The translations under genes and the position numbers were made by a program. The notes under the pieces are model-generated. The model was not told where the DNA came from and made no database searches. It saw nothing but the letters and a program-made list of their open reading frames with translations. Shown one piece after another: positions 1 to 7,774 of a stretch of DNA of 64,000 bases. Position 1 is the stretch's first letter. Every line of letters begins with the position of its first letter. Source of the DNA: Planctomycetota bacterium. GTDB taxonomy: Bacteria; Planctomycetota; MHYJ01; JACQXL01. The DNA lies in assembly GCA_016235865.1 (NCBI GenBank), contig JACRIK010000012.1:1-64000 (forward strand), given 5' to 3'.

Positions 1-934
1 ACCTGAAACCCAGCCGTAAAGGCGATGTTCCATTTCCGCCGGCATAAGTGGATGTATAAAGCCGGATGGCTCCGAATTTATCCACATCAGCGAGCGGTAT
101 TCCAACACGCTCAGCCAGAGCTAGTTTATTAGACAATGTCTTCCCGTAGGTCGGGTCTATTGTTCCGACAGAACCCGCATTACCGTCTCCATACCAGCTA
201 ACCCATTGTTGCGCCCAGTCAGAACCCAGGCCGAAGATAGCGGTGTTTTTAATCTGGTCATAATAGTAATAGTTCCCGCCACCGCTATATACCGGGTTCC
301 CGGTAGCGTCTGTCCACCAGGCCCAAAAGCCATAATAGTTATTCGGGTCTTCCTCTATGCTGACCGATTCTAATTTAGAGGTGTCATACAAGACGATAAT
401 ATTTCCCCAGACATAGTCAGGCGCAGTAGCGTCAAGTTCAAAATATACCACGTCGCCAATATTGGCTTGGACAGAATCGCTGTTGTTAGGGCCTGTAACC
501 TTGTAATACCAGATGGTCGGCGGCTGCGGTGTTACTACATTAACGGTAATAGACGCCTCGGTATATGGCGGGAATCCGTGCGCGCCGGCAATGCCCCTGA
601 ATCTAAACAGATAGGTATAAGAGCCAACCGGCTTATTAATCCTAAGGGTTTGATTAAGTTGAGTGCCGAAGGTAAAGCCGCTGCCTGCAATAGTGGCCCC
701 ATTTTCAGACAAAGACCACTGGTAAATTGACACATCGGTTGAGGCAATAAGAATAATATCGTAATCCGTATCGGGCAGGGCTGTAAAAGGCCCGGCGATG
801 GTAACCGTAGAACCATATCCCGTGTTGGTCTGGGTATTGTCTTGGGCCCAGGTTAAAGAACTGAATAATAATAGGAAGATGACAAGGATTGAGGTTAATC
901 CGATTCGGCCTATGCTATAGTTTTTTGTCTCCAT
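1..934 (-). CDS. Exported protein, 3' part beyond the window edge
   Basis: Reading the minus strand from the ATG at 934 gives about 311 codons without a stop to the left edge, so the C-terminus is missing. A lysine/arginine N-terminus is followed by a hydrophobic stretch (about residues 12-28) ending SLTWA before QD, a good signal peptidase I site, so the product should be exported. The mature part is rich in Tyr, Trp, Gly and Thr and looks like all-beta surface domains: a first domain of about 110 residues, a Pro-rich link (PQPPT), then a second domain containing VYFELDATAP that resembles a cohesin- or Big-like fold, though this is only an impression. The ATG is preceded by the Shine-Dalgarno AAGGAG, and a consensus promoter lies 50-75 bases upstream. 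No enzyme motif was recognised. Start, strand and signal peptide are secure; function is unknown. Confidence 0.85.
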   Translation of the reverse strand, partial: METKNYSIGRIGLTSILVIFLLLFSSLTWAQDNTQTNTGYGSTVTIAGPFTALPDTDYDIILIASTDVSIYQWSLSENGATIAGSGFTFGTQLNQTLRINKPVGSYTYLFRFRGIAGAHGFPPYTEASITVNVVTPQPPTIWYYKVTGPNNSDSVQANIGDVVYFELDATAPDYVWGNIIVLYDTSKLESVSIEEDPNNYYGFWAWWTDATGNPVYSGGGNYYYYDQIKNTAIFGLGSDWAQQWVSWYGDGNAGSVGTIDPTYGKTLSNKLALAERVGIPLADVDKFGAIRLYTSTYAGGNGTSPLRLGFR

Positions 935-982
935 CTTATTGCTCCTTTCAGGTTATGAATTATTTGATGCATTATTACATAT

Positions 983-1010
983 ATTATAATCGTTTTATAT
1001 ATTTTGTCAA
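983..1010 (-). promoter_or_regulatory. Consensus sigma-70 type promoter of the exported protein gene
   Basis: On the minus strand TTGACA (1010-1005) and TATAAT (988-983) are separated by 16 bases. Both hexamers are perfect and they sit about 50 bases upstream of the start codon at 934. Confidence 0.8.
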
Positions 1011-1153
1011 GCAGAAGCTGAAAAATATTTGGTATTTTACCTCCAAATACACTGTAGCACCCTTGGGCTGGCTTCCCGTTGGGTCCAGCTTCGGCGGGAT
1101 GTCGCTCCGCCCCGCATAAGTGCGGGACTCCGCTGCGGCTTCGCAGGCAAGGA

Positions 1154-2629
1154 TTACATTACCAGTTTGAGTATCTGCCAGACGAAGAAGCCCAGGGTGG
1201 CCAGCGTGAAGATTAATATGCAGACCAGAAAGATGACCTTGAATATGTGGGTTGAGTCGCCCGGCTGGGCGTTCTTTTTAGGTTGGGGGACGCTTGAGAA
1301 TGGCATGGTGGTCAGATTCGCTCTACTCACTACAGGCGGGATGACGTCGCCGTAGAGTTCCCGGCGGCGGTGGGTTTCGTCCAGTAATATTTTCGTGGTT
1401 TCCTTGGTTTTGTCTATCAGTTCGGTGTATTGGTTTACGCCGGCCTCGACCTGGCCGGTCCATTGGTCTATCTTGGCGCGTTCTTGTTTATTCTTGGCAA
1501 TCAGTTCCTCCAATTGCGAAAGGTTCTGGGCTAATTCCCGGCGGTTAATCTCCGCGGCCTGGTATTCCTTCTTGAGGTAGTCCTCTTTCTTTTCCAACTC
1601 TTTTAGTTTCTGGAGTTCCAGTGGTATCTCACTGGTCAGCCGGTTGAGCGGTTCCTGTTTCTGGCTGATTTCGGCCTGGAGTTGCCTGATGCGTTCCCGG
1701 GTTTCCCTGATGCGGGCGTCTTCCTGCGGGATTCCGCTTGATTCCAGGTGTTTTATCTTGTCCAGGATGCGCTGTTTTTCCTGCTGTTTGCCCACCAGCA
1801 GGGTATCCAGCGAGACGCTTTCCTTGGGCAGCCCGTCCTGGATGGCCAGTTGTTCCTGGTAGCGGTTGGTCAGGGCCTGGAGTTCCATCTGGGTCTCTTC
1901 CAGTTTCTTGTTGACGACCGCGATTTCCTCGTTCATCCGGGTCAGGGATTCCTGGCGCTGGCGCAGTTTGGGCTGGGACGACTCCATCTGGGTCTTTATC
2001 CCGTTTAATTTCGCCTCTTCTCTGGGTATGTCATTGGACTGGAGGTTCTTTATCGTCTCCAGTGTTTTCTGCTTTTCAGCGGTCTTGGCGCGGGTGCGCT
2101 CTTCCAGGGAATTGATTTCCTCAAATACCTCTTTATAGACCGTTTCGTATTCCGGGATACTTTTTCTGAGGGTCTGGAGTTTGCCGTTCAATTCATTCAG
2201 CCGTTCGGTTTCCCCGACGGCTTCCTGGTTTATCTTGTCCAGGGCATGGAGTTTCTGGCGGAGTTTGGGCTGGAGCAGTTCCATCTGGGCCTTGAGTTCG
2301 TTCAGGCGCTCCTCCTGGCGCGGGATTTCCACGGCCTGGAGTTTTTTTATCTCCTCCAGGAGCATCTGCTTTTCCTCTTGCTTGGCGTGGATGGAGGCGT
2401 CCAGTGAATTGACGGCCTCGTTGATCTTGTCCTTGTCGTCGTTTTGGGCCATGCCCTTGACCAGCAGGGGGATTTCCCGGCCGAGTTCGTCAAGCCGTTT
2501 GTGGTGGCTGGCGACCTCCTGGCCGGCCTGGTCCACCAGGTTTCGTTGCTGGGCCAGATGGAACTGGATTTTGCCGGTTTCTTCTATTATTTTTTCCAGT
2601 CTGCCTGGGTGTATGCTTTCAGGTTCCAT
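1154..2629 (-). CDS. Tail-anchored coiled-coil protein with three long internal repeats
   Basis: This 491-residue protein is almost entirely Glu/Lys/Gln/Leu heptad sequence, so a long coiled coil is expected. It ends in one hydrophobic segment (about residues 460-487) with no signal peptide, so it is probably tail-anchored in the cytoplasmic membrane with the coiled coil in the cytoplasm. Three copies of a roughly 60-residue block start near residues 75, 174 and 273, a 99-residue period; each begins SLD/SLE and carries an IPREE/IPQED motif followed by a run containing PKLRQ or its equivalent. A Pro/Asn-rich linker precedes the membrane segment. The start at 2629 has only a weak ribosome binding site. 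It is divergent from the GAF-STAS gene. No specific family was recognised; a scaffold or envelope-organising role is only inferred. Confidence 0.75.
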   Translation of the reverse strand: MEPESIHPGRLEKIIEETGKIQFHLAQQRNLVDQAGQEVASHHKRLDELGREIPLLVKGMAQNDDKDKINEAVNSLDASIHAKQEEKQMLLEEIKKLQAVEIPRQEERLNELKAQMELLQPKLRQKLHALDKINQEAVGETERLNELNGKLQTLRKSIPEYETVYKEVFEEINSLEERTRAKTAEKQKTLETIKNLQSNDIPREEAKLNGIKTQMESSQPKLRQRQESLTRMNEEIAVVNKKLEETQMELQALTNRYQEQLAIQDGLPKESVSLDTLLVGKQQEKQRILDKIKHLESSGIPQEDARIRETRERIRQLQAEISQKQEPLNRLTSEIPLELQKLKELEKKEDYLKKEYQAAEINRRELAQNLSQLEELIAKNKQERAKIDQWTGQVEAGVNQYTELIDKTKETTKILLDETHRRRELYGDVIPPVVSRANLTTMPFSSVPQPKKNAQPGDSTHIFKVIFLVCILIFTLATLGFFVWQILKLVM

Positions 2630-2693
2630 AGGGGTAATCTGACAAATAATTCCTGCCAGGTCAAATAATTTATGAATTATTCTGGTGATATTA

Positions 2694-2722
2694 TTGACAT
2701 TTGTATGTTGGTTTGGTATAGA
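2694..2722 (+). promoter_or_regulatory. Promoter of the GAF-STAS gene
   Basis: TTGACA at 2694-2699 and TATAGA at 2717-2722 are 17 bases apart. Transcription would start near 2730 and run through the two-hairpin element into the gene at 2832. Confidence 0.65.
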
Positions 2723-2760
2723 GCCAATATAATATTAGATGAGTGTAGTAAGTTCTTGTA

Positions 2761-2820
2761 ACCCTTCGCTTTGCTCAGGATAAGAGTCAGTAATTCGCTA
2801 AGCTCAAACTGACTCTAAGG
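2761..2820 (+). repeat. Two-hairpin element, copy 1
   Basis: A first hairpin (ACCCTTCGC / GCTCAGGAT) is followed by ATAAGA and a second stem, AGAGTCAGT pairing with ACTGACTCT around a loop containing AATTCGCTAAGC. The sequence TCTAAGGAG at its 3' end provides the Shine-Dalgarno of the GAF-STAS gene. Confidence 0.75.
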
Positions 2821-2831
2821 AGTTTATATTT

Positions 2832-4100
2832 ATGAAAGACACCAATGAGAATCCGGAATCGGGTGCGGTAAAAAGGGATATCCCCTGGTGGCTGCTGGGC
2901 GTGGTGGCGCTGGTGCTTTACGTGGCCAATCTGGTCGTGCTGGCCTATTTCACCATCTCGAGCCTGGATGCCAACCCGAATATGCTGATTGTTTTCCTGG
3001 TCGGCCTGGCCACCACGACACTCCTGACCGGCCTGGTTTGTTACGCCATGATATCCATGTATAAGGGCATCCAGTCCGCCAAGGGCGAGGTGGTCAAAAA
3101 GGGCGAGCAGACCACCGATGTTCAGACCTATCTCAAGATACTTTCCTCGCTCCTGAGGGTTTCCACCCTGCACAGCCAGCATATGGAGATATCAAAACTC
3201 CTGGCCAATATCGTAAAAATCGTCCGGGAGAGTTTGAATGCGGACCAGGTCTCGCTGATGCTGCTGGATGACAAGGACAGCCGTTTATACACCAAGGCGG
3301 TGGACGGTGAATACGGGCCGGAACTGGAGCATATCTGGAAATCGGCTTTGGAAACCAGCCAGGCCATTGCCGGCTGGGTGATTGGAAAGAGCGAGCCGCT
3401 CCTGCTTGATGAGCGGACCGATTTCGCGAAGTTCAAGGGGTATGTGGAAAAACTGGCCCCGATTTCATCGGCCATGTCCATTCCGCTGCACTTCGGCACC
3501 AAGATAACCGGCGTGATAAATATCAACCGCCTGAAGCCGAGCAATAAGAATAATTTCGACCAGCAGGATTTAATGCTCCTGTCCATCTTCGGAGAGGACA
3601 TTGCCATGACCATAGAAAACGCCACCCTGACCCGGGAATTGAAGAAGGCCAAGACCTTCTCCGATTTGGGGCTCAAGGAAGACAACCAGATTACGGTCAC
3701 CCCGGTGCCGCGGATGAGCGATACCAGAACGATGGCCGCCCTGCGCCAGTCGTCCCAGAATATCGCCACCCAGAAGATAAAGGATAATGTCATGGCTATC
3801 TCGGTCAAGGGGACCATGGATTACCTTATCGGCGAGGAATTGGAAAAGACCATCCAGGGTTTTATTGACCGCGGCGTCTACAAATTCGTGGTGGATTTGG
3901 CCGATGTGGACCGCATCAGTAGCGAAGGCATCGGCATCTTCACCAGTTTTATCAGCACCATCCAGAAAAAGCAGGGCAGTATGGTATTAATCCAGCCAAA
4001 TCATCAGGTCAAGACGGCCCTGAATCTTTTCGGCCTGCAGGAATTCTTCCCCATCGCGGATGATTTGTCATCCGGGCTCAAGGCGCTGGGGAGCAGATAA
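2832..4100 (+). CDS. Membrane-anchored GAF-STAS regulatory protein
   Basis: This 422-residue protein probably senses a signal and acts in an anti-sigma-factor antagonist type switch. Two hydrophobic segments (about residues 19-43 and 51-74) anchor it in the membrane. Residues about 100-265 resemble a GAF domain (SLNADQVSLMLLDD, then AIAGWVIGKSEP and the IPLHF strand). Residues about 318-420 form a STAS domain (VMAISVKGTMDY, then DLADVDRISSEGIGIF); the serines after DRI match the site phosphorylated in SpoIIAA-like antagonists. No kinase or anti-sigma gene is adjacent, so its partner is elsewhere. AAGGAG lies 10 bases before the ATG. Domain calls come from motif reading; the signal and output are not known. 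Confidence 0.8.
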   Translation: MKDTNENPESGAVKRDIPWWLLGVVALVLYVANLVVLAYFTISSLDANPNMLIVFLVGLATTTLLTGLVCYAMISMYKGIQSAKGEVVKKGEQTTDVQTYLKILSSLLRVSTLHSQHMEISKLLANIVKIVRESLNADQVSLMLLDDKDSRLYTKAVDGEYGPELEHIWKSALETSQAIAGWVIGKSEPLLLDERTDFAKFKGYVEKLAPISSAMSIPLHFGTKITGVININRLKPSNKNNFDQQDLMLLSIFGEDIAMTIENATLTRELKKAKTFSDLGLKEDNQITVTPVPRMSDTRTMAALRQSSQNIATQKIKDNVMAISVKGTMDYLIGEELEKTIQGFIDRGVYKFVVDLADVDRISSEGIGIFTSFISTIQKKQGSMVLIQPNHQVKTALNLFGLQEFFPIADDLSSGLKALGSR

Positions 4101-4199
4101 AGCTATGGCCAAGGCAAGTCATTATTTATCACTATATTATTTGCTTGTTACCATTCATTTTGTAATATAAATCACAAATTTGGTATTCTAATGTGATTT

Positions 4200-4418
4200 A
4201 TGCTGATAAATGTCAAGGCCATAACCGGCGCCCGTAAGAACGATGTCAAATCCGCTCCTGATGGCCTCAAGGTCTATGTCACCGCTCCGGCCGTGGATGG
4301 TAAGGCCAATCAGGCAATTATCAAACTATTAGCCGAGTATTTCCATGCAAGAAAATCCACTATTAATATTACAAAGGGTGAGAAATCCAGCCGAAAGATA
4401 ATTGAGATTTTAACATAG
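4200..4418 (+). CDS. YggU/DUF167 family protein
   Basis: The 72-residue product matches the small alpha/beta UPF0235 (YggU, DUF167) family over its length: the NVKAITGARKNDV start, LKVYVTAPAVDGKANQAI in the middle and a conserved Lys-rich TKGEKSSRKIIEI end. The family has a solved fold but no firm biochemical role. It sits 18 bases upstream of the thiolase and may be co-transcribed. The start is the only ATG that gives the full family N-terminus; no good ribosome binding site is seen. Confidence 0.85.
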   Translation: MLINVKAITGARKNDVKSAPDGLKVYVTAPAVDGKANQAIIKLLAEYFHARKSTINITKGEKSSRKIIEILT

Positions 4419-4435
4419 AAAGAGAGGATGTTGTT

Positions 4436-5764
4436 ATGGGGATTAAAAACACCAGGGATGTTTACTTCGTATCCGGCGGCATCAGCAAATTCGCCAAGGC
4501 CAGGCCTGACGTGACCTTCCAGCCGATGGTCAAGGAAGCGTATGATTACGCGCTAAAGGACATCGGCATGGAAAACAAGCAGGCCCAGGAGGTCTTTGAC
4601 GGCAGCGTGGCTTCATATTTCTCAGACCATTTCACGCGCCAGTTGATGGCCGGTATTATGATTCAGGATTATCTGGGGCTTTGTCCTCTGCCCAGCCACC
4701 GGGCTGAAGGCGGCGGCGCCACCGGCGGCATCTGTTTCCAGGAGGCATACAAAAATATCGCCTCGGGCGTGATGGATGTTTGTGTGGCTTACGGGTTTGA
4801 AACCATGTCGCATGTCAATACCTGGAAGGGCAATGAATTCATCGCCCTGGCCTCGGATGTCAGTTTTGATTATCCGGTGGGCGGATTTTATTCCGGCTAT
4901 TACGCCATGATGGTGGTGCGTCATATGAAGGAATTCGGCACTACCGTGGAACAGCTGGCCAGCGTCTCGGTTAAGAATCATAATAACGCATTCCATAATA
5001 AATACGCCCAGAAACGCCGCAAGCTGACCATCAAGGATGTCCGCAATTCAGGTATGGTGGCCTGGCCCCTGACATTACTGGATATCTGTGTGATGAGCGA
5101 CGGCGCGGCCTGCGGAATCCTGGCCAGCGAAGAAGGCGTGGAGCGAATCAGGAAAGCCACCGGCAAGACCCCGAAGATGGTTAAGGTCACCGGCATCGGC
5201 CGGGGCACTGACGCCATGCGTATGGCGGACCGGCCTCACAAGGAAGTGATTCTCCTGCCGCATGAAAAGGCGTCTGATTATAAAGGCCTCAAATATCCCG
5301 GTATCCATTCATTCCGGGCCGGCCGGACCGCTTCCAAACTGGCTTACGAACACGCTGGCATTACCAATCCGTTAAAGGAAATAGATTTTGTGGAACTGCA
5401 CGACGCCTATACCTCATCAGAAATCCAGACCTACGAGGATATGGGCCTGTGTAAATACGGCGAAGGCGGCAAGTTCGTGGAATCCGGCGCGCCGTTCCTG
5501 CCTAACCTGGATTACGGTTTGGGCAAGATGCCCCGGCAGGGCGAGATACCGGTTAATCCGTCCGGCGGCCTGATTGCTTGCGGACACCCGGTCGGCGCTA
5601 CCGGCCTGATGCAGGCCGTTTTTGCTCTCTGGCAACTCCAGGGTTCAATGAAGAAACACCTGGGCGACGATACCATCCAGGTCAAGGATGCTAAGCGCGG
5701 CGCGATTCACAGCCACGCCGGTACCGGCACCTATGTAACTGTTTCGATATTGGAAAAAGCGTAA
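4436..5764 (+). CDS. SCP2-type thiolase-like protein with the nucleophile position substituted
   Basis: This 442-residue protein is a thiolase of the SCP2-like/archaeal type, the class that works with DUF35 proteins, and would normally make or cleave 3-oxoacyl-CoA. It has the HDAYTSSEIQTYEDMGLC block and GGLIACGHPVGATG near residues 375-392, which carry the catalytic His residues. The usual nucleophile motif, typically (V)EGACASGG, reads AEGGGATGG here, so by alignment the catalytic Cys is Gly94. It may be a non-classical condensing or lyase enzyme, or a CoA-binding partner. The DUF35 gene follows after 122 bases, in keeping with a thiolase-DUF35 complex. GAGAGGATG precedes the ATG. Family is confident; activity is open. 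Confidence 0.85.
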   Translation: MGIKNTRDVYFVSGGISKFAKARPDVTFQPMVKEAYDYALKDIGMENKQAQEVFDGSVASYFSDHFTRQLMAGIMIQDYLGLCPLPSHRAEGGGATGGICFQEAYKNIASGVMDVCVAYGFETMSHVNTWKGNEFIALASDVSFDYPVGGFYSGYYAMMVVRHMKEFGTTVEQLASVSVKNHNNAFHNKYAQKRRKLTIKDVRNSGMVAWPLTLLDICVMSDGAACGILASEEGVERIRKATGKTPKMVKVTGIGRGTDAMRMADRPHKEVILLPHEKASDYKGLKYPGIHSFRAGRTASKLAYEHAGITNPLKEIDFVELHDAYTSSEIQTYEDMGLCKYGEGGKFVESGAPFLPNLDYGLGKMPRQGEIPVNPSGGLIACGHPVGATGLMQAVFALWQLQGSMKKHLGDDTIQVKDAKRGAIHSHAGTGTYVTVSILEKA

Positions 5765-5886
5765 GAAAGAAGTCAGAAATAGTCAATGATTGTCAAGGGT
5801 AGTCAAGATGTTGTAAAACGATTCTTGACAACACCTGACGAATTTAAACAATATTTGATGCATTTAACAGTAAGGAGTAAAAAAAT

Positions 5887-6513
5887 ATGAAGACAGCATT
5901 ACAAGCCCGAGGGCAGTCCCGCTTAGAGGGAAAAGAACCCAAGAAGTCACGCTTAGCGGAGCAGTCCGAAAAGGTTTACCCTGAGCAGAGCGAACGGGTC
6001 AAACTGCCGGAGACCGATGACGGGACGATTCTGTTCCGCGTGCCGTTCCCGGACGACCTGAAGGAACTCCACAATATGTCGCCTATCGTTGTCAAGCAGC
6101 CGTATCACATTGATTATATCCACAGTTACGGCCAGGACTCGCCGTTCTTCGCCGGATTGTCTAACGGCAAACTGCTGGGCACCAAATGCCCGGATTGCGG
6201 GTATGCCTATGCTACGCCCAAGGGCCATTGCGGTGAATGCGGCGCCCGGTGTGATTGGGTGGAATTACCCAAGGTCGGCCGGATTCACACCTTTACGGTT
6301 TGTCAATTTGGCAGTGAAGAGTTCTTGAAGGAAACGCCTTATATGCTGATACTGGTGGAATTTGAAAAGTTTAATACCCTGTTCCTGAGCCGGCTGATTG
6401 GGTTTGACCCGAAGAAAGCCAGTCTGGATTTGGTTGGAATGAAGGTCAGGCCGCAGTTTAAGCGGAATGCCAAATTTAAACCAACTGATGTCTATTTTGT
6501 GCCGGCGGAATAG
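5887..6513 (+). CDS. DUF35 zinc-ribbon/OB-fold protein, thiolase partner
   Basis: The 208-residue product is a DUF35 protein. A rubredoxin-like zinc ribbon with CPDCG and, 15 residues on, CGECG is followed by an OB-fold (VGRIHTFTV, ETPYMLILVEFEKFNTL, GMKVRPQF). In characterised systems such proteins bridge thiolases with partner enzymes and pass acyl-CoA intermediates. It lies directly downstream of the thiolase-like gene, its probable partner. Residues about 6-40 look foreign: they are encoded by short palindromic repeats, including an ACCCTGAGC...CGAACGGGT copy also found between genes at 2761 and 20271. AGTAAGGAG precedes the ATG. An internal start at the methionine of NMSPIVV would skip the repeat-derived part but lacks an evident ribosome binding site. 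Confidence 0.85.
   Translation: MKTALQARGQSRLEGKEPKKSRLAEQSEKVYPEQSERVKLPETDDGTILFRVPFPDDLKELHNMSPIVVKQPYHIDYIHSYGQDSPFFAGLSNGKLLGTKCPDCGYAYATPKGHCGECGARCDWVELPKVGRIHTFTVCQFGSEEFLKETPYMLILVEFEKFNTLFLSRLIGFDPKKASLDLVGMKVRPQFKRNAKFKPTDVYFVPAE
5902..6003 (+). repeat. Palindromic repeat-derived segment inside the DUF35 gene
   Basis: This segment encodes a low-complexity Arg/Lys/Glu/Ser stretch not expected in DUF35 proteins. It holds two related GTCCCGCTTAG / GTCACGCTTAG words, and at 5978-5999 the inverted repeat ACCCTGAGC...CGAACGGGT, nearly identical to the first hairpin of intergenic elements. Confidence 0.55.
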
Positions 6514-6593
6514 AAAAGAGAACACGAATAGGACGAATCCGACGAATGACACGAATAGACCGCTCAAAAGGTGTCATTTCTGCTCCGCTTGTC

Positions 6594-6613
6594 ATTCCTG
6601 CGAAAGCAGGAAT
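6594..6613. repeat. REP-like hairpin
   Basis: ATTCCTGC and GCAGGAAT form a perfect 8-bp stem closed by a GAAA tetraloop. A related TGTCATTCC...GGAATGACA element lies at 33766-33828. Just upstream, around 6520-6560, CACGAAT/GACGAAT words repeat four times. Confidence 0.6.
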
Positions 6614-6644
6614 CCAGTGAGGATGGATAAACGAGGAAAACAAT

Positions 6645-7664
6645 ATGAAACGGAAAATGGTAATCTGTTTAGCCCTCGTGGGTTTATTCTTCATCCTCGT
6701 CGGTCTTAAACCTGACTTTATCAAAGAGAAAAAGGAAAAGATACCCAAAGGGCTTAAGGCGAAAACTGAGATTGGGTATGAAATTGAAGAAAAATCCGGC
6801 AAAACGGCGAAAATTGAGGCTGGCAAGACGATTACTAAGTATAATGACAAGGGCAATCAGGTTGAGTTCGCTGAATATGAGAAGGGTAAGTTGGTTCGTC
6901 TTTATAAGTATGATGATAATGCCAACTGTGTTGAGGATGTTTCTTATGACGCTGATGGCAATCCTGCTCTTAAGATTGTTTACAGGTACAATGACAAGGG
7001 CAAGAAGATTGAAAGGGGCGACTATAACGTTGAGGGTAAGTTAAGAGATAAATGGATTTATAAATACGATGATAATGGCAATCAGGTCGAAGAGATTTGG
7101 TATGACGCTGATGGTAATCCTACTGCTAAGATTCTTTATAAGAACGACAACAAGGGCAATCAGGTTGAGAGTACTGAATATAACGCTAAGGGCAAGGTAG
7201 AATATAAGTATCATCATAAATATGATGATAAGGGCAATCGGATTGAGTATCTTCGTTATGATGCTAATGGCAACTTTATAGGTAAGGATCTTTTTAAGTA
7301 TGACGATAAGGGCAATTTGGTTGAGTGGGCTGGCTATGGCTCTGACGATAAGTTAAGGTATAAGTATCTTCATAAGTATGATGACAAGGGTAATCAGATC
7401 GAGGATGGTTGGTATGACGCTAACGGTAAGTTATACCGTAATGATATTTACAAGTATAATGATAAGGGTAATAAGATTGAGTGGATTGGCTATGACGCTG
7501 ACGGAAAGTTGTCCGGTAAGTATCTTTATAAGTATGATGATAGAGATAATCTGGCTGGGTGGGCTGGGTGGAGTCTTGTAAAGAAAACATTCAAAAGCGC
7601 GGCTACCGTACGGGACTATGAAGTCGTATTAGAATACGAATTTTATCCGGAGGAGAAAAAATAA
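6645..7664 (+). CDS. Exported YD-like tandem repeat protein
   Basis: The 339-residue protein starts with a Lys/Arg n-region and a hydrophobic helix (about residues 5-20), a signal peptide or anchor. From about residue 65 to 315 it consists of 9-10 tandem units of 24-26 residues on the pattern KYDDKGNQIE-x-x-YDA-DGK-L-x-x, close in style to the YD repeats of Rhs/teneurin proteins but shorter and very regular. Such repeats form beta sheets or shells in the envelope or outside the cell. No toxin, protease or attachment domain is seen. The gene is richer in A+T than its neighbours (GAT, AAG, AAT codons), perhaps because of recent repeat expansion. GAGGA precedes the ATG. Export and repeat architecture are well supported; function is unknown. 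Confidence 0.8.
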   Translation: MKRKMVICLALVGLFFILVGLKPDFIKEKKEKIPKGLKAKTEIGYEIEEKSGKTAKIEAGKTITKYNDKGNQVEFAEYEKGKLVRLYKYDDNANCVEDVSYDADGNPALKIVYRYNDKGKKIERGDYNVEGKLRDKWIYKYDDNGNQVEEIWYDADGNPTAKILYKNDNKGNQVESTEYNAKGKVEYKYHHKYDDKGNRIEYLRYDANGNFIGKDLFKYDDKGNLVEWAGYGSDDKLRYKYLHKYDDKGNQIEDGWYDANGKLYRNDIYKYNDKGNKIEWIGYDADGKLSGKYLYKYDDRDNLAGWAGWSLVKKTFKSAATVRDYEVVLEYEFYPEEKK

Positions 7665-7774
7665 GGGGACAGACAGGCATGGATAACACGAATAATACTT
7701 GTAATCTATTCGTGCGATTCGTGTTTAGTATTTATATTAGCGTTTTTCTTGTGAATTAGAAAGCGAGTTCAGCG

